The position numbers and the translations under genes were made by a program. 62,415 bases of DNA from Pseudoalteromonas shioyasakiensis (GTDB taxonomy: Bacteria > Pseudomonadota > Gammaproteobacteria > Enterobacterales > Alteromonadaceae): contig NZ_JAKEVM010000006.1 of the NCBI RefSeq assembly GCF_022398475.1, forward strand, positions 1 through 62,415. Reading direction: 5' to 3'. The notes under the pieces are model-generated. The model was given only the letters and a program-made list of their open reading frames with translations, ran no database searches and was not told the DNA's origin. Of the stretch, positions 27,696 through 36,989 are shown one piece after another (position 1 is the first letter of the stretch; every line of letters begins with the position of its first letter).

Positions 27696-27708
27696 CGAGT
27701 GTTCATTT

Positions 27709-28761
27709 ATGTCATTATTACTAGATGCAATTAAACAATCTGATCAGCACGCACAAACTGCCGTTGATCATGACCAAGCCGCACTTGCGCTCAAACAACA
27801 GCAAGAATTAACACGGTATCGACGCTTAGCTTTTTCATTTGGGCTATTACTGGCGGCAATATTGACGCTTATGGCAGGATTTTCGATTGGTAAATGGTTA
27901 CAGCAAACTAAACCTGCTGCTGAGCAGCCAAAGCTTGTTAATAACAGCAATGAAACCACAGAAAGCGTTGCCACTGAGGCTCAGGCAAGTCCTGAAACAC
28001 AGCAACCCGCTAAGCAACAGCAAGTAGCGCAAAGCCAAAACCCGCAAGCGACCAATAACCCAGCCCAAGTAACAGCGATGCAACAAGGACAAGTGCAACA
28101 ATCTGTACCGCAACAAATGATGCAGCAGGTGCCAGTGCAAGGTCAGCAATATCAGTGGGTACAAGTTCCGGTAAATTCAGCCCCTATGTATGCAAATCAA
28201 GGTTATCAAGTACAACCTCAGTACCAGCAACAAGCTGTGTATCAAAATCAGCCAGTGTATCAATCACAGCCACAGTTTTCGCAGCCAATGCAACAAATCA
28301 ACCCGCAGAAAATGAGCAGTAATGGTATTGATTTAAGTAAATACAAGGTGCTAGGCAAGCCACTTAATGGTCAGCCAACTCAACCAGCTTCTCAATCATC
28401 AACAAATGATGAGCTCAAAGATGTACCAGATACATTGAAAGATGCTTTTGCTAAAGCGGTTGAAGATGTTGATAACAAACATAGTGTTGATATTACCCGT
28501 AGCACTAAAAATACGTCTTATGCAGAGCCAATTGAGCTCTTGCCTGATGCATTACAAAGTCTCATTCCTACCATTAAATACCAAGCGCATATTTATGCTT
28601 CAGAAACATCGAAGCGTTGGATCAAGTTAAATGGGCGTGAGTTATACGAAGGCGATAACATAGGTGTGTTATCAGTAATTGAAATCACTCCAGAGCAGAG
28701 CCTACTAAGCTACGATGGCTATGAGTTTACGTTAAAAGCATTGCAAGACTGGCCTGAGTAG
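27709..28761 (+). CDS. gspB: GspB/ExeB-like secretion assembly protein
   Basis: A 350-aa protein with an N-terminal cytoplasmic segment (MSLLLDAIKQSDQ), one membrane helix (about 45-65), a long Gln/Pro/Tyr-rich linker (about 75-215), and a C-terminal GspB-type domain (about 270-350, IHAYAS-like KYQAHIYASETSKRWIKLNG and EGDNIGVLSVIEI). GspA and GspB form a complex that remodels peptidoglycan for secretin insertion. No other gsp gene is in the window. The stop codon is inside the loop of its own terminator. Confidence 0.87.
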   Translation: MSLLLDAIKQSDQHAQTAVDHDQAALALKQQQELTRYRRLAFSFGLLLAAILTLMAGFSIGKWLQQTKPAAEQPKLVNNSNETTESVATEAQASPETQQPAKQQQVAQSQNPQATNNPAQVTAMQQGQVQQSVPQQMMQQVPVQGQQYQWVQVPVNSAPMYANQGYQVQPQYQQQAVYQNQPVYQSQPQFSQPMQQINPQKMSSNGIDLSKYKVLGKPLNGQPTQPASQSSTNDELKDVPDTLKDAFAKAVEDVDNKHSVDITRSTKNTSYAEPIELLPDALQSLIPTIKYQAHIYASETSKRWIKLNGRELYEGDNIGVLSVIEITPEQSLLSYDGYEFTLKALQDWPE

Positions 28762-28776
28762 CCAGTCTTTATTTTA
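28745..28776 (+). terminator. gspB terminator with the stop codon in its loop
   Basis: A perfect 9-bp stem AAGACTGGC / GCCAGTCTT with loop CTGAGTA, then TATTTT. The TAG stop of gspB lies at the loop edge, so the left arm is coding. Confidence 0.82.
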
Positions 28777-28779
28777 GGG

Positions 28780-29988
28780 CTAAGGTAGAATCGCACTCTT
28801 AAAAAAGCGGATCAGGTCGATGTTAAAGTCTCTCGGCCTGACTGCTGATTCTAAGCTATCGTGACAACGGCTGTTAGCCAAATCAATATCTTGCACTTCG
28901 GTATAGCGTGCATGTTTAGCGTTATAAAACACTTTCACTTGAGGTTTTAAAGGACTTGTAGGGTTACTGTGTGTGACCAAACCTAATTTTTGGCTTTCAA
29001 GTTTAACTAAGGTACCAACCGGGTGAACACCGATGCACTGAATAAACTTAGTGACTAGATCTCCGTCAAAGCTATCTGGGCAGCCATCTTTGAGTATTTT
29101 AAATGCTTTAATTGGCTCCATTCCTGCTTTGTAGACCCGCTCAGCGGTCAATGCATCATACACATCAACAATTGAAGCCATGCGTACGTACAAGCTTATC
29201 TCGTCACCACTTTTACCAAACGGGTAGCCACTGCCATCTAAACGTTCGTGATGGAAGCCTGCTATATCTACAGCAATCCCGCTCAAGCCTGCTTGCTCTA
29301 AAATTTCTTTACTGAAACGAGCATGATCTTGAATAGCTTTGTACTCTTCGTCGGTTAACTTGCCAGGCTTATTGAGTATCTCATCGGGAATATTGATCTT
29401 ACCAATATCGTGAAGTAAAGCACCGGTCGCAAGCTCTTCAATAACGGCTTTTTCAATACCTAAGTGTTTAGCAAAAATACTCATCAAAATTGATACATTG
29501 ATAGAATGCTCAAGTAGGTAAGCATCTTTTTCACGCATTCGAGTGATACAGGCAAGCGCATCTTGATTACGAAAAACTGAATCAATAAAGCCACTTGCGA
29601 GTTCTTTAAAAGGGGCAATATCAATTTTGTTGCCATCGCGGATATCGTCAAAGGCTTTGCTTTGCAATGATCTTGCTTCGTTATATAAGCTGTTTGCTTT
29701 GCCCATTTCTGCAGACACACTGTGAGTAGTGTGCCAAGGGTCAAAAGCGCTAGTCTCGCCAACAGGTTGCGGATTATGTTGCTGCTCAACCACTTTATTC
29801 TCACTGTCTAAGGTCAGTGTTTTGTCTGGGTCTATCGCTATTTCTAATATGCCAGCCTTGATCAGCTTGTCTATGCTTCCCTGTGTTTTTACCCAACCTT
29901 GGTTTTTTATACGGATCTTGCCTTTTTGTTTTGTCACACTTTGGACAAACATGCCGGGCTTAAGTTGATTGATAGGGAGTGTTTTCAA
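28780..29988 (-). CDS. HD-GYP cyclic-di-GMP phosphodiesterase with DUF3391
   Basis: A 402-aa cytoplasmic protein expected to break down cyclic di-GMP. It starts with a TTG codon, giving MKTLPINQLKPGMFVQSV, the DUF3391 opening; a later ATG at about 29953 would cut that domain. The HD-GYP domain (about 140-330) keeps the metal motifs HDIGKINIPDEIL and HHERLDGSGYP. No receiver or membrane segment is visible. It converges on gspB and is probably monocistronic. Confidence 0.92.
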   Translation of the reverse strand: MKTLPINQLKPGMFVQSVTKQKGKIRIKNQGWVKTQGSIDKLIKAGILEIAIDPDKTLTLDSENKVVEQQHNPQPVGETSAFDPWHTTHSVSAEMGKANSLYNEARSLQSKAFDDIRDGNKIDIAPFKELASGFIDSVFRNQDALACITRMREKDAYLLEHSINVSILMSIFAKHLGIEKAVIEELATGALLHDIGKINIPDEILNKPGKLTDEEYKAIQDHARFSKEILEQAGLSGIAVDIAGFHHERLDGSGYPFGKSGDEISLYVRMASIVDVYDALTAERVYKAGMEPIKAFKILKDGCPDSFDGDLVTKFIQCIGVHPVGTLVKLESQKLGLVTHSNPTSPLKPQVKVFYNAKHARYTEVQDIDLANSRCHDSLESAVRPRDFNIDLIRFFKSAILP

Positions 29989-30081
29989 AGCCTTTACTTC
30001 TAGTCGAATACATTACTATAAAACTAGCAGAAAATTTGTAGCTCGGTAAACAAGAATAGTAAAAAGGTATCTGTAAAAATC

Positions 30082-30109
30082 AAAAGCCCCCGCAAATGCG
30101 AGGGCTTTT
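30082..30109 (-). terminator. putA terminator
   Basis: AAAAGCCCCCGCA / GCGAGGGCTTTT with loop AAT, 41 bp past the putA stop on the minus strand, with A/T runs on both sides. Confidence 0.82.
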
Positions 30110-30149
30110 AATTAACTCAGGAAAGCTTAATTTCCTTTAATTTATACGA

Positions 30150-33100
30150 TTACTCGTCGTCTTCAACCAAGGTCATTAGTGATGTGTTACCACCTGATGC
30201 GGTTGTATCAACACTGATTGTTTTCTCAGTGAGTAAGCGCTTGATTAGCGTGTCGTAGTACTCAGAGCTGATCACTGGCAGGATTGCACCTTTACGTTGT
30301 GCTAGCTGCTGGCTAAAGTAGCCTAAACGTGATGAACGAGCTGCAACAACCGCACCTGCAAGGTGAGGGTGCGCCAAGATAGCTTGTAACTGATTAGGTT
30401 TAGCAACTTGGAATACACCTTCAGCAATACCTGTTGAGATAAACTTATCTTTAAACGCAACCGCTTCGTCAAAGAATAACTCAGAAGCAACCGTGATTAC
30501 TGTGTTACCAGCAGCAAGTGCTGTGATAATCGAAATTGCCCAGAAGTTAAATGACGTACTCTTATCAGCATAACAAACCACACAGCCACGAGGCTCTAAG
30601 TGAAGTGTGTTTGACTCACCCGTTGGTCCAGGTAACACAGTGTGCTTACGCATGTGTTTTTCAAGACGGTTAAGTTGCGCACGGGCATCAGCTAGCGTTA
30701 ATGCTAAATCATCGGCAAGCTCGTCGATAATTTCTACAGTTGCTACTTTTGCAAGTAATTGACGTACAGCAGAAACTCGGTCGTTCAGTGGTGTTGCGCG
30801 CCAGATTTTCTCGTCGCGTAATGAGTTATCCATTAGCGTAGCAACCTGCTCAGCTGCACCTGAATAGTGGTGAGTATCTAGCTCATCAGGTGTTAGGTTA
30901 GTCATTTGCACGTTATCTGGTGATGCTTTTTCTTTCACTAGACGTTGTAGGTAGTTAGGGCCACCCGCTTTAGGACCAGTACCAGATAAACCACGGCCAC
31001 CGAAAGGTTGTACGCCAACAATCGCACCGATCATATTACGGTTGATGTAAACGTTACCTGCACGTGACATTTTCGCTAGGTATTCACAGCGCTCTTCGAT
31101 ACGCGAATGCACACCCATTGTTAAGCCAAAGCCTGTGCCATTGATTTGGTCAATCACGTTATCAAGCTCTGTGCCTTTAAAGCGGATGATATGTACACAT
31201 GGGCCAAATACTTCGCGCTTAAGTACAGATAAATCTTTGATTTCGTATAAACGAGGCGCAAAGAAGTAAGCACCATTTTCATTGTTATCAGGAATAGCAC
31301 ACTCATAGTGAAGTGTTGCATTACCTTTTAAGTATTCAACATGGTCATTTAAATTTTTCAGTGCTTTTTCGTCGATAACAGGACCGATATCAGTTGAAAG
31401 CAATGACGGGTCGCCAACGTGAAGCTCTTTTAAAGCACCTTTGATCATCTCAATGATGCCATCAGCAACGTCTTCTTGTAAGAATAATACACGCAGTGCA
31501 GAACAGCGTTGACCAGCACTTTGGAAACCTGAACTGATCACATCGTCAACAACTTGCTCTGGTAGAGCGGTTGAGTCAACGATCATACAGTTTTGACCGC
31601 CTGTTTCAGCGATAAGCGGTACTTGAATATCATTACGCGCAGCAAGTGTTTGCGAAATAACAGTACCTGTTTCTGTAGAACCTGTGAACATAACAGCTTG
31701 AATGCGCTCATCAGGAACGATAGTTTTACCTACTTCGCTACCACGAGCAATAACAGGTTGTACAACGTGCTCTGGTAAACCTACAGATAGCATCAGTTCA
31801 ATGGTACGAAGTGCGATTAAGCTTGTTTGCTCAGCAGGTTTAGCAATAACTGTGTTGCCAGTCACGATTGCTGCAGCTACTTGACCTAAGAAGATTGCAA
31901 GTGGGAAGTTCCATGGGCTGATACATAAGATCACCCCACGTGCTTCAAAGCGCTCATCTTCAGAAAGTTCTTCAGCGCGTGCCGCGTAGTAGCGGCAGAA
32001 ATCCACTGCTTCACGAACTTCATCGATACCATCTTGGGTAATTTTACCAGCTTCTTTAATACAGATAGCAACAAGCTCATCGTGGTGACGTTCTAAGATG
32101 TCAGCAACACGACGTAATAAGTTTGCGCGCTCTTTTACAGGCGTTTGTGACCATGACTCAAATGCTTTTTCTGCATTTTCTAAAAGAGCAGTCATTTCGT
32201 CAGAAGATTGTAGTTTCACATGACCAATAATCTCTTTGTGATTTGCAGGGTTCTTCACAGGAAGAGAGCCTTCTGGCACATCGCTTAATTCAATGCGGTG
32301 CTCATCAAACCAGGTATCAAGGTTTTCTTTAAATGGTGTGATGACGTTGATATCAGTTAAGTCCATACCTTTTGAGTTAGCACGTTCTTCACCGTATAAA
32401 TCAATTGGCATCTTGATTTGCGTGTTGTACTTGTTACGTAAACCTTGCAGTGTTTCTACAGGGTCAGGTAATAGTGATTCAACAGGCTTAGTCGTATCAA
32501 CAATCGCATTAACGAATGACGAGTTAGCACCGTTTTCTAATAAACGACGTACTAAGTATGCAAGTAAGTCTTCGTGTTGACCCACTGGTGCGTAAACACG
32601 ACATTGAATTTTCTCTTGGGTTACGATTTGGTCGAATAACGACTCACCCATACCGTGCAGGCGTTGGAATTCAAAACCTTCGTTGTCGCCTTTTGCAACT
32701 TCTAAGATTGTTGCTGCAGTGTATGCGTTGTGTGTAGCAAATTGCGGATACAATACATCGCGTGCTTCTAGAAGCTTAATAGCACAAGCTTTGTAAGAAA
32801 CGTCAGTGGTCGCCTTACGTGTAAATACCGGGTAATGATCTAAACCATCTTGTTGAGTGGTTTTGATTTCTGTATCCCAGTATGCACCTTTTACAAGGCG
32901 AACCATTAGTTTACGACCAACGCGACGAGCAAGTTCTGCAACCCACTCAACGACAAAAATAGCGCGCTTTTGGTATGCTTGAACTGCTAAACCAAAGCCG
33001 TTCCAGTTACCTAAATCGTCATCACTGAATACCGCTTCAATAACATCTAAAGAGATATCTAAACGGTCAGCTTCTTCAGCATCAACAGTAAAACCGATAT

Positions 33101-33953
33101 CGTAGCTTTTCGCTGCAAGCGCAAGCTCTTTTAACTTAGGTACAACTTCAGCAATAACACGTTCGCGGTGAGTGAATTCATAGCGAGGGTGAATCGCAGA
33201 AATTTTAACTGAGATACCAGGGCTCTTGATTGGTCCACGGCCATTTGCTGCTTTACCAATCGCGTGGATAGCTGTCATGTAGCTGTTGAAGTAACGCTCT
33301 GCATCTTTCATTGTGCGTGCGCCTTCACCTAGCATATCGTATGAGTAAACGTAGCCTTTTTGCTCTTTTTCTGCTGCACGTTCAATCGCTTCGTCGATAG
33401 TACGACCCATAACGAATTGCTTACCCATGATCTTCATCGCGAAGTTCACAGATTTACGAATAACAGGCTCACCTAAACGACCAATTGTTTTCTTAAGTAC
33501 ACCGAATTGCTGCTCTTTTGACTTGTCGCTGTAGTTAACCATTTTACCGGTTACTAACAGACCCCAAGAAGAGGCGTTTACAAATAAAGAATCGCTGCTA
33601 CCTAAATGCGAGCTCCAGTCACCTTTAGCAAGTTTGTCACGAATTAGTGACTCTTGCGTTGCTTTATCTGGAACACGTAATAGTGCTTCTGCAAGACACA
33701 TTAATACAACGCCTTCTTCACTTGAAAGTGAGAATTCATTTAATAGTGCATCTACACCGCTTTGACCATCCTGATCGCGACGGATATTTAAAACCATTTG
33801 ACGAGCACGTTCCCACGCTCGGCTACGCGCTTTCACGCCTACTTCAGCCAAAGGCAAAATATGATCAATAACCGCATTTTCGTCAATACGGTAGAAATCA
33901 CGGATCTTTTGTCTAATTGGACATTCAGTTGTCAAATCGCCATTAAATAGCAT
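30150..33953 (-). CDS. putA: bifunctional proline dehydrogenase / P5C dehydrogenase
   Basis: PutA oxidises proline to glutamate: a FAD-dependent proline dehydrogenase barrel (about residues 140-460) and an aldehyde dehydrogenase (about 560-1010), with a C-terminal extension. The catalytic ALDH residues are in AETGGQN and GQRCSALRV. At 1267 aa it is shorter than E. coli PutA (1320) because the N-terminal ribbon-helix-helix DNA-binding domain is missing; the protein opens directly with the alpha/arm domain. An AGAGGG ribosome binding site precedes the ATG, so this start is convincing. Control is probably by the divergent Lrp-type gene. Confidence 0.96.
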   Translation of the reverse strand: MLFNGDLTTECPIRQKIRDFYRIDENAVIDHILPLAEVGVKARSRAWERARQMVLNIRRDQDGQSGVDALLNEFSLSSEEGVVLMCLAEALLRVPDKATQESLIRDKLAKGDWSSHLGSSDSLFVNASSWGLLVTGKMVNYSDKSKEQQFGVLKKTIGRLGEPVIRKSVNFAMKIMGKQFVMGRTIDEAIERAAEKEQKGYVYSYDMLGEGARTMKDAERYFNSYMTAIHAIGKAANGRGPIKSPGISVKISAIHPRYEFTHRERVIAEVVPKLKELALAAKSYDIGFTVDAEEADRLDISLDVIEAVFSDDDLGNWNGFGLAVQAYQKRAIFVVEWVAELARRVGRKLMVRLVKGAYWDTEIKTTQQDGLDHYPVFTRKATTDVSYKACAIKLLEARDVLYPQFATHNAYTAATILEVAKGDNEGFEFQRLHGMGESLFDQIVTQEKIQCRVYAPVGQHEDLLAYLVRRLLENGANSSFVNAIVDTTKPVESLLPDPVETLQGLRNKYNTQIKMPIDLYGEERANSKGMDLTDINVITPFKENLDTWFDEHRIELSDVPEGSLPVKNPANHKEIIGHVKLQSSDEMTALLENAEKAFESWSQTPVKERANLLRRVADILERHHDELVAICIKEAGKITQDGIDEVREAVDFCRYYAARAEELSEDERFEARGVILCISPWNFPLAIFLGQVAAAIVTGNTVIAKPAEQTSLIALRTIELMLSVGLPEHVVQPVIARGSEVGKTIVPDERIQAVMFTGSTETGTVISQTLAARNDIQVPLIAETGGQNCMIVDSTALPEQVVDDVISSGFQSAGQRCSALRVLFLQEDVADGIIEMIKGALKELHVGDPSLLSTDIGPVIDEKALKNLNDHVEYLKGNATLHYECAIPDNNENGAYFFAPRLYEIKDLSVLKREVFGPCVHIIRFKGTELDNVIDQINGTGFGLTMGVHSRIEERCEYLAKMSRAGNVYINRNMIGAIVGVQPFGGRGLSGTGPKAGGPNYLQRLVKEKASPDNVQMTNLTPDELDTHHYSGAAEQVATLMDNSLRDEKIWRATPLNDRVSAVRQLLAKVATVEIIDELADDLALTLADARAQLNRLEKHMRKHTVLPGPTGESNTLHLEPRGCVVCYADKSTSFNFWAISIITALAAGNTVITVASELFFDEAVAFKDKFISTGIAEGVFQVAKPNQLQAILAHPHLAGAVVAARSSRLGYFSQQLAQRKGAILPVISSEYYDTLIKRLLTEKTISVDTTASGGNTSLMTLVEDDE

Positions 33954-34038
33954 ATGTAACCCTCTGGTATGTGGAGTCTAAAAAATGAACTAATTGCATT
34001 TCTTACCATTGATATAATTCGTGCATTCTAATTAAAAT

Positions 34039-34055
34039 CCAGCAGAATATGCTGG
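34039..34055. promoter_or_regulatory. putative operator between putA and the Lrp-family gene
   Basis: CCAGCAGAATATGCTGG is a perfect 6-5-6 inverted repeat in the 167-bp divergent gap. Its position suits an Lrp/PutR-type operator that serves both genes. Binding is inferred. Confidence 0.5.
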
Positions 34056-34120
34056 TTAAATTTTTCGATTTACGATAATTTACAGGGCATACCGTTAACT
34101 TAGCCGCATAAAATTCTGTT

Positions 34121-34603
34121 ATGACCAGTCCGAATAGATTACGCATGTTAGATCGCATCGATTTAGCAATTTTAGACGCTCTGCAAAAAAATGGCAGAAT
34201 ATCGAACGTAAACCTCGCAAAACAGGTAAATCTGAGCCCAAGCCCGTGTCTAGATCGTGTAAAACGTTTAGAGCAAGAAGGCTACATCGAAGGCTATTAC
34301 GCAAAGCTTAGCGAAGCAAAGCTTAACCAGAGCTTGTTAGCACATGTACAGGTCTCGTTGGTGACTTCGAATACATCGGTATTTAAAGTCTTTCGTGAAT
34401 ATATTTTAAATATTCCACAAGTAGTTGAATGCGACATGGTTGCTGGTGGCTATGACTACTTATTAAAAGTACGTGTGTCTGATATGGACGAATACCGTCA
34501 GGTGCTGGGGGATTTAGTTGATATACCAGGGGTAGGTACGCATCACACCTATATGGTGATCGAAAAAATTAAACAAGATACCGGACTAAGGTTCGATATA
34601 TAG
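34121..34603 (+). CDS. Lrp/AsnC-family regulator, probably of putA
   Basis: A 160-aa Lrp-family protein with an N-terminal winged helix-turn-helix (LDRIDLAILDALQKNGRISNVNLAKQ, in the first 35 residues, then SPSPCLDRVKRLE) and a C-terminal ligand-sensing domain (VVECDMVAGGYDYLLKVRV). Divergent placement next to a putA that lacks its own DNA-binding domain suggests it responds to proline, like PutR of alphaproteobacteria. The ribosome binding site is poor; an ATG at 34145 is an alternative start. Confidence 0.9.
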   Translation: MTSPNRLRMLDRIDLAILDALQKNGRISNVNLAKQVNLSPSPCLDRVKRLEQEGYIEGYYAKLSEAKLNQSLLAHVQVSLVTSNTSVFKVFREYILNIPQVVECDMVAGGYDYLLKVRVSDMDEYRQVLGDLVDIPGVGTHHTYMVIEKIKQDTGLRFDI

Positions 34604-34607
34604 ATAC

Positions 34608-34635
34608 AAAAAAAGCACCATCAGGTGCTTTTTTA
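34608..34635. terminator. bidirectional terminator after the Lrp-family gene
   Basis: AAAAGCACC, loop ATCA, GGTGCTTTT with A and T runs, between the convergent Lrp and SH3 genes. Confidence 0.88.
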
Positions 34636-34651
34636 TTGACTATTTAGTGGC

Positions 34652-35251
34652 TTATGCCCAGCCGTCGTAACGTTTACGGCGAGATAACACCACGGTTAAG
34701 ATAATACCTAACAGTAAGCCGATAAATGCAATTGCGCCGCCATATGTAAGTAGCTGACGCTTCTCTTTAGCACTGGCTGTTTGCTTTGCATTGCGCTCAG
34801 ACTCAATGGTGTTCTTAAGTGTTTCGATTTGCTTGCTAAGAGCTAGGTTTTGCTCTGTTAGTGATTTGTTCTGCTCTTGTAGTTGTGGCAACTCAATTTC
34901 AGCTTGGCGAAGCTGCTCTTGCATTACTGTCATGTCGTTATTCAGTGCTTGAAATTGTTGTTGAATACCCGCGTTTTCAGTAACAAATTTTGACTCAACC
35001 CAACCTTCACGATCTTTATCATCACGAATTTTAAAGTAGCCATTATCTTCACCTGACAACAACACAACTTGCGTACCTGCATCAACTGAACCCAAAATGC
35101 GGTAGTTTTTGCTTGGGCCTGAGTGCATAAAGGTATACAGGTTATCGACTATGTATGCGGTGTTTTGGCTGTCGCTGCTTGGTGCTTCTTCTGCGTAGCT
35201 AATAAAAGTGGTGGCCGCAAGGAGCAACCCAAAAATACACTGTTTTAACAT
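34652..35251 (-). CDS. SH3-domain membrane protein (YgiM-like)
   Basis: A 199-aa protein resembling E. coli YgiM and the TIGR04211 SH3 group. I chose the ATG at 35251 with an AAGG site; the TTG just before it is less likely. It has a signal peptide (about 1-20), a bacterial SH3 domain (about 30-95, YTFMHSGPSKNYRILGSVDAG), a coiled coil (about 100-165, rich in Leu, Gln, Glu) and a C-terminal membrane helix with a basic tail (SRRKRYDGWA). Its neighbour is the ygiF-like gene, the same pairing as ygiM and ygiF being close in E. coli. Confidence 0.87.
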   Translation of the reverse strand: MLKQCIFGLLLAATTFISYAEEAPSSDSQNTAYIVDNLYTFMHSGPSKNYRILGSVDAGTQVVLLSGEDNGYFKIRDDKDREGWVESKFVTENAGIQQQFQALNNDMTVMQEQLRQAEIELPQLQEQNKSLTEQNLALSKQIETLKNTIESERNAKQTASAKEKRQLLTYGGAIAFIGLLLGIILTVVLSRRKRYDGWA

Positions 35252-35464
35252 CAATCTACCTTGTTAATGTGATCTTGCCTAGAAGTGGCTAAATTTATAA
35301 TTTCTTTATGTATAGAGATAGTAGGGATTTCAACTATTAATAGCAAGGCTGATATTGTAATCCGTGCGTGGGCTTAACCGTAAAAAACAGGAAAAAATTT
35401 GCATTAACAGTCTGCTTTGTTTATTTTGATCACTTATTTATTTTAAATGTACTCCGCAAAGCGA

Positions 35465-36985
35465 ATGGATACTGAGATAGAACTGAAGTTTTTGGTGTCA
35501 GATGCCGTTGTTCCACTGATCCCCGCATTAATTACCCAATTTGCAAAAACCGTTACTAACAAACCGTCACGCAATTTACAAAATGCTTATTACGATACGC
35601 CAAGCCGAGAATTACGCGCTTTAGATATTGGCCTTCGTACTCGCTGTTGTGATGGTGAGTGTGAACAAACTATCAAGCTTGCTGGCGAAGTGGTTGGCGG
35701 CTTACATCAGCGCCCAGAATACAACTTACCACTGTCAGGTAACCGCCCTGATTTACTCGCATTTGATGCTGCTATTTGGCCGCATGGCATGCAAGTGTCT
35801 GGTATTGCTGAAAACCTATACCCAATTTTTAGCACTAACTTTATACGCCGTACTTGGTTACTCGAAACCGAAAATGGCGCAAAAATTGAAGTGGTATTAG
35901 ATAAAGGTGAAGTTGCTGCCTCGGGTCAGGTTGAGCCAATCTCTGAACTTGAAATCGAACTGATTGAAGGTAGTCGTAATGAGTTGTTTGCTTTGGCAGA
36001 TAAACTGGTTAGTGAAAGCCATATTCGCTTAGGGCTTTATTCTAAAGCTGCTCGAGGTTATCGTCTTGCAGATGACAAACCATTAAAAGCAAGCAAATCA
36101 ATTGGCTTTGTGCCACTAAAACGTGTTGCAACCCAAGAACAAGCTTTAGTAGAAAGCATTAACTACGCGATTCGCTTTGTACAAAAACATGAAGCCTGCT
36201 ATTTCATAAAACCAAGCTTAAAAACCCTTAAGCGTGTCACAGACGGTATTCGTTTAATTCGCCATACATTTTGGCTGTTTGACGATATTGTTAGTAAAGA
36301 CGATACCGACTCATTGCGTACAGAGTTAAAGTGGTTATTGAGCGAATTAGCGTGGGTTGAAAATGCTATTCAGCTAAAAACCTACACATCTAAGCGCCAC
36401 GCATACTACAAAAAAATCAACAGTGCGCCTGAGCTCACACAAGTTATTAATGACCTAAAAGAGTTACAGCCAAGCATTGATGATATTGAAACTCTTTTTC
36501 ATAGCACCCGATACAACCGCTTATTATTACAATTAACAACCTGGTTAATTGAAAAACAGTGGCGCAAATCATGGGGGCAGGCTGAGTTTCAGGCTGCAGA
36601 AAAACCAGTTGCCGATATTGCTAAGCGTTTATTTGCTAAAGATTGGCACGACATGCACGAGCTTATTCCTGAGCAGCAAGTGTTTACAGATAAAGACTAT
36701 TTGGCACTGCGCACCCGCCTTGAAAACTCATTACTCAGCGGCAACTGCTTAGGTGCCTTGTTCGATAAAGAAGATAGAAATGAGTTTCGTATGCCGTGGC
36801 TTGATATCTCTCATGGTATTTATGAGTTAAGCACCCTTGAGTACTTAAAGCAGTTATGTGCAGGGCAAGACGACTTAGAGCTGACCAAAATTCAATCATG
36901 GCTTGATCAAAAGTCAGAGTTTTTGGTTAGTGCGATGGAGCAAAGTCGCCACGCGTCATTTAATACAGACCCTTATTGGTTTTAA
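35465..36985 (+). CDS. inorganic triphosphatase, CYTH plus CHAD domains (YgiF-like)
   Basis: A 506-aa protein with an N-terminal CYTH domain (about 1-200) starting with the TEIELKF metal-binding ExExK motif, and a C-terminal CHAD domain (about 225-490) rich in conserved His and Arg. E. coli YgiF has the same layout and hydrolyses triphosphate; CHAD domains bind polyphosphate. I prefer the ATG at 35465 since it puts TEIELKF at the N-terminus; an ATG at 35447 is in frame and neither has a good ribosome binding site. Confidence 0.88.
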   Translation: MDTEIELKFLVSDAVVPLIPALITQFAKTVTNKPSRNLQNAYYDTPSRELRALDIGLRTRCCDGECEQTIKLAGEVVGGLHQRPEYNLPLSGNRPDLLAFDAAIWPHGMQVSGIAENLYPIFSTNFIRRTWLLETENGAKIEVVLDKGEVAASGQVEPISELEIELIEGSRNELFALADKLVSESHIRLGLYSKAARGYRLADDKPLKASKSIGFVPLKRVATQEQALVESINYAIRFVQKHEACYFIKPSLKTLKRVTDGIRLIRHTFWLFDDIVSKDDTDSLRTELKWLLSELAWVENAIQLKTYTSKRHAYYKKINSAPELTQVINDLKELQPSIDDIETLFHSTRYNRLLLQLTTWLIEKQWRKSWGQAEFQAAEKPVADIAKRLFAKDWHDMHELIPEQQVFTDKDYLALRTRLENSLLSGNCLGALFDKEDRNEFRMPWLDISHGIYELSTLEYLKQLCAGQDDLELTKIQSWLDQKSEFLVSAMEQSRHASFNTDPYWF

Positions 36986-36989
36986 ATAA

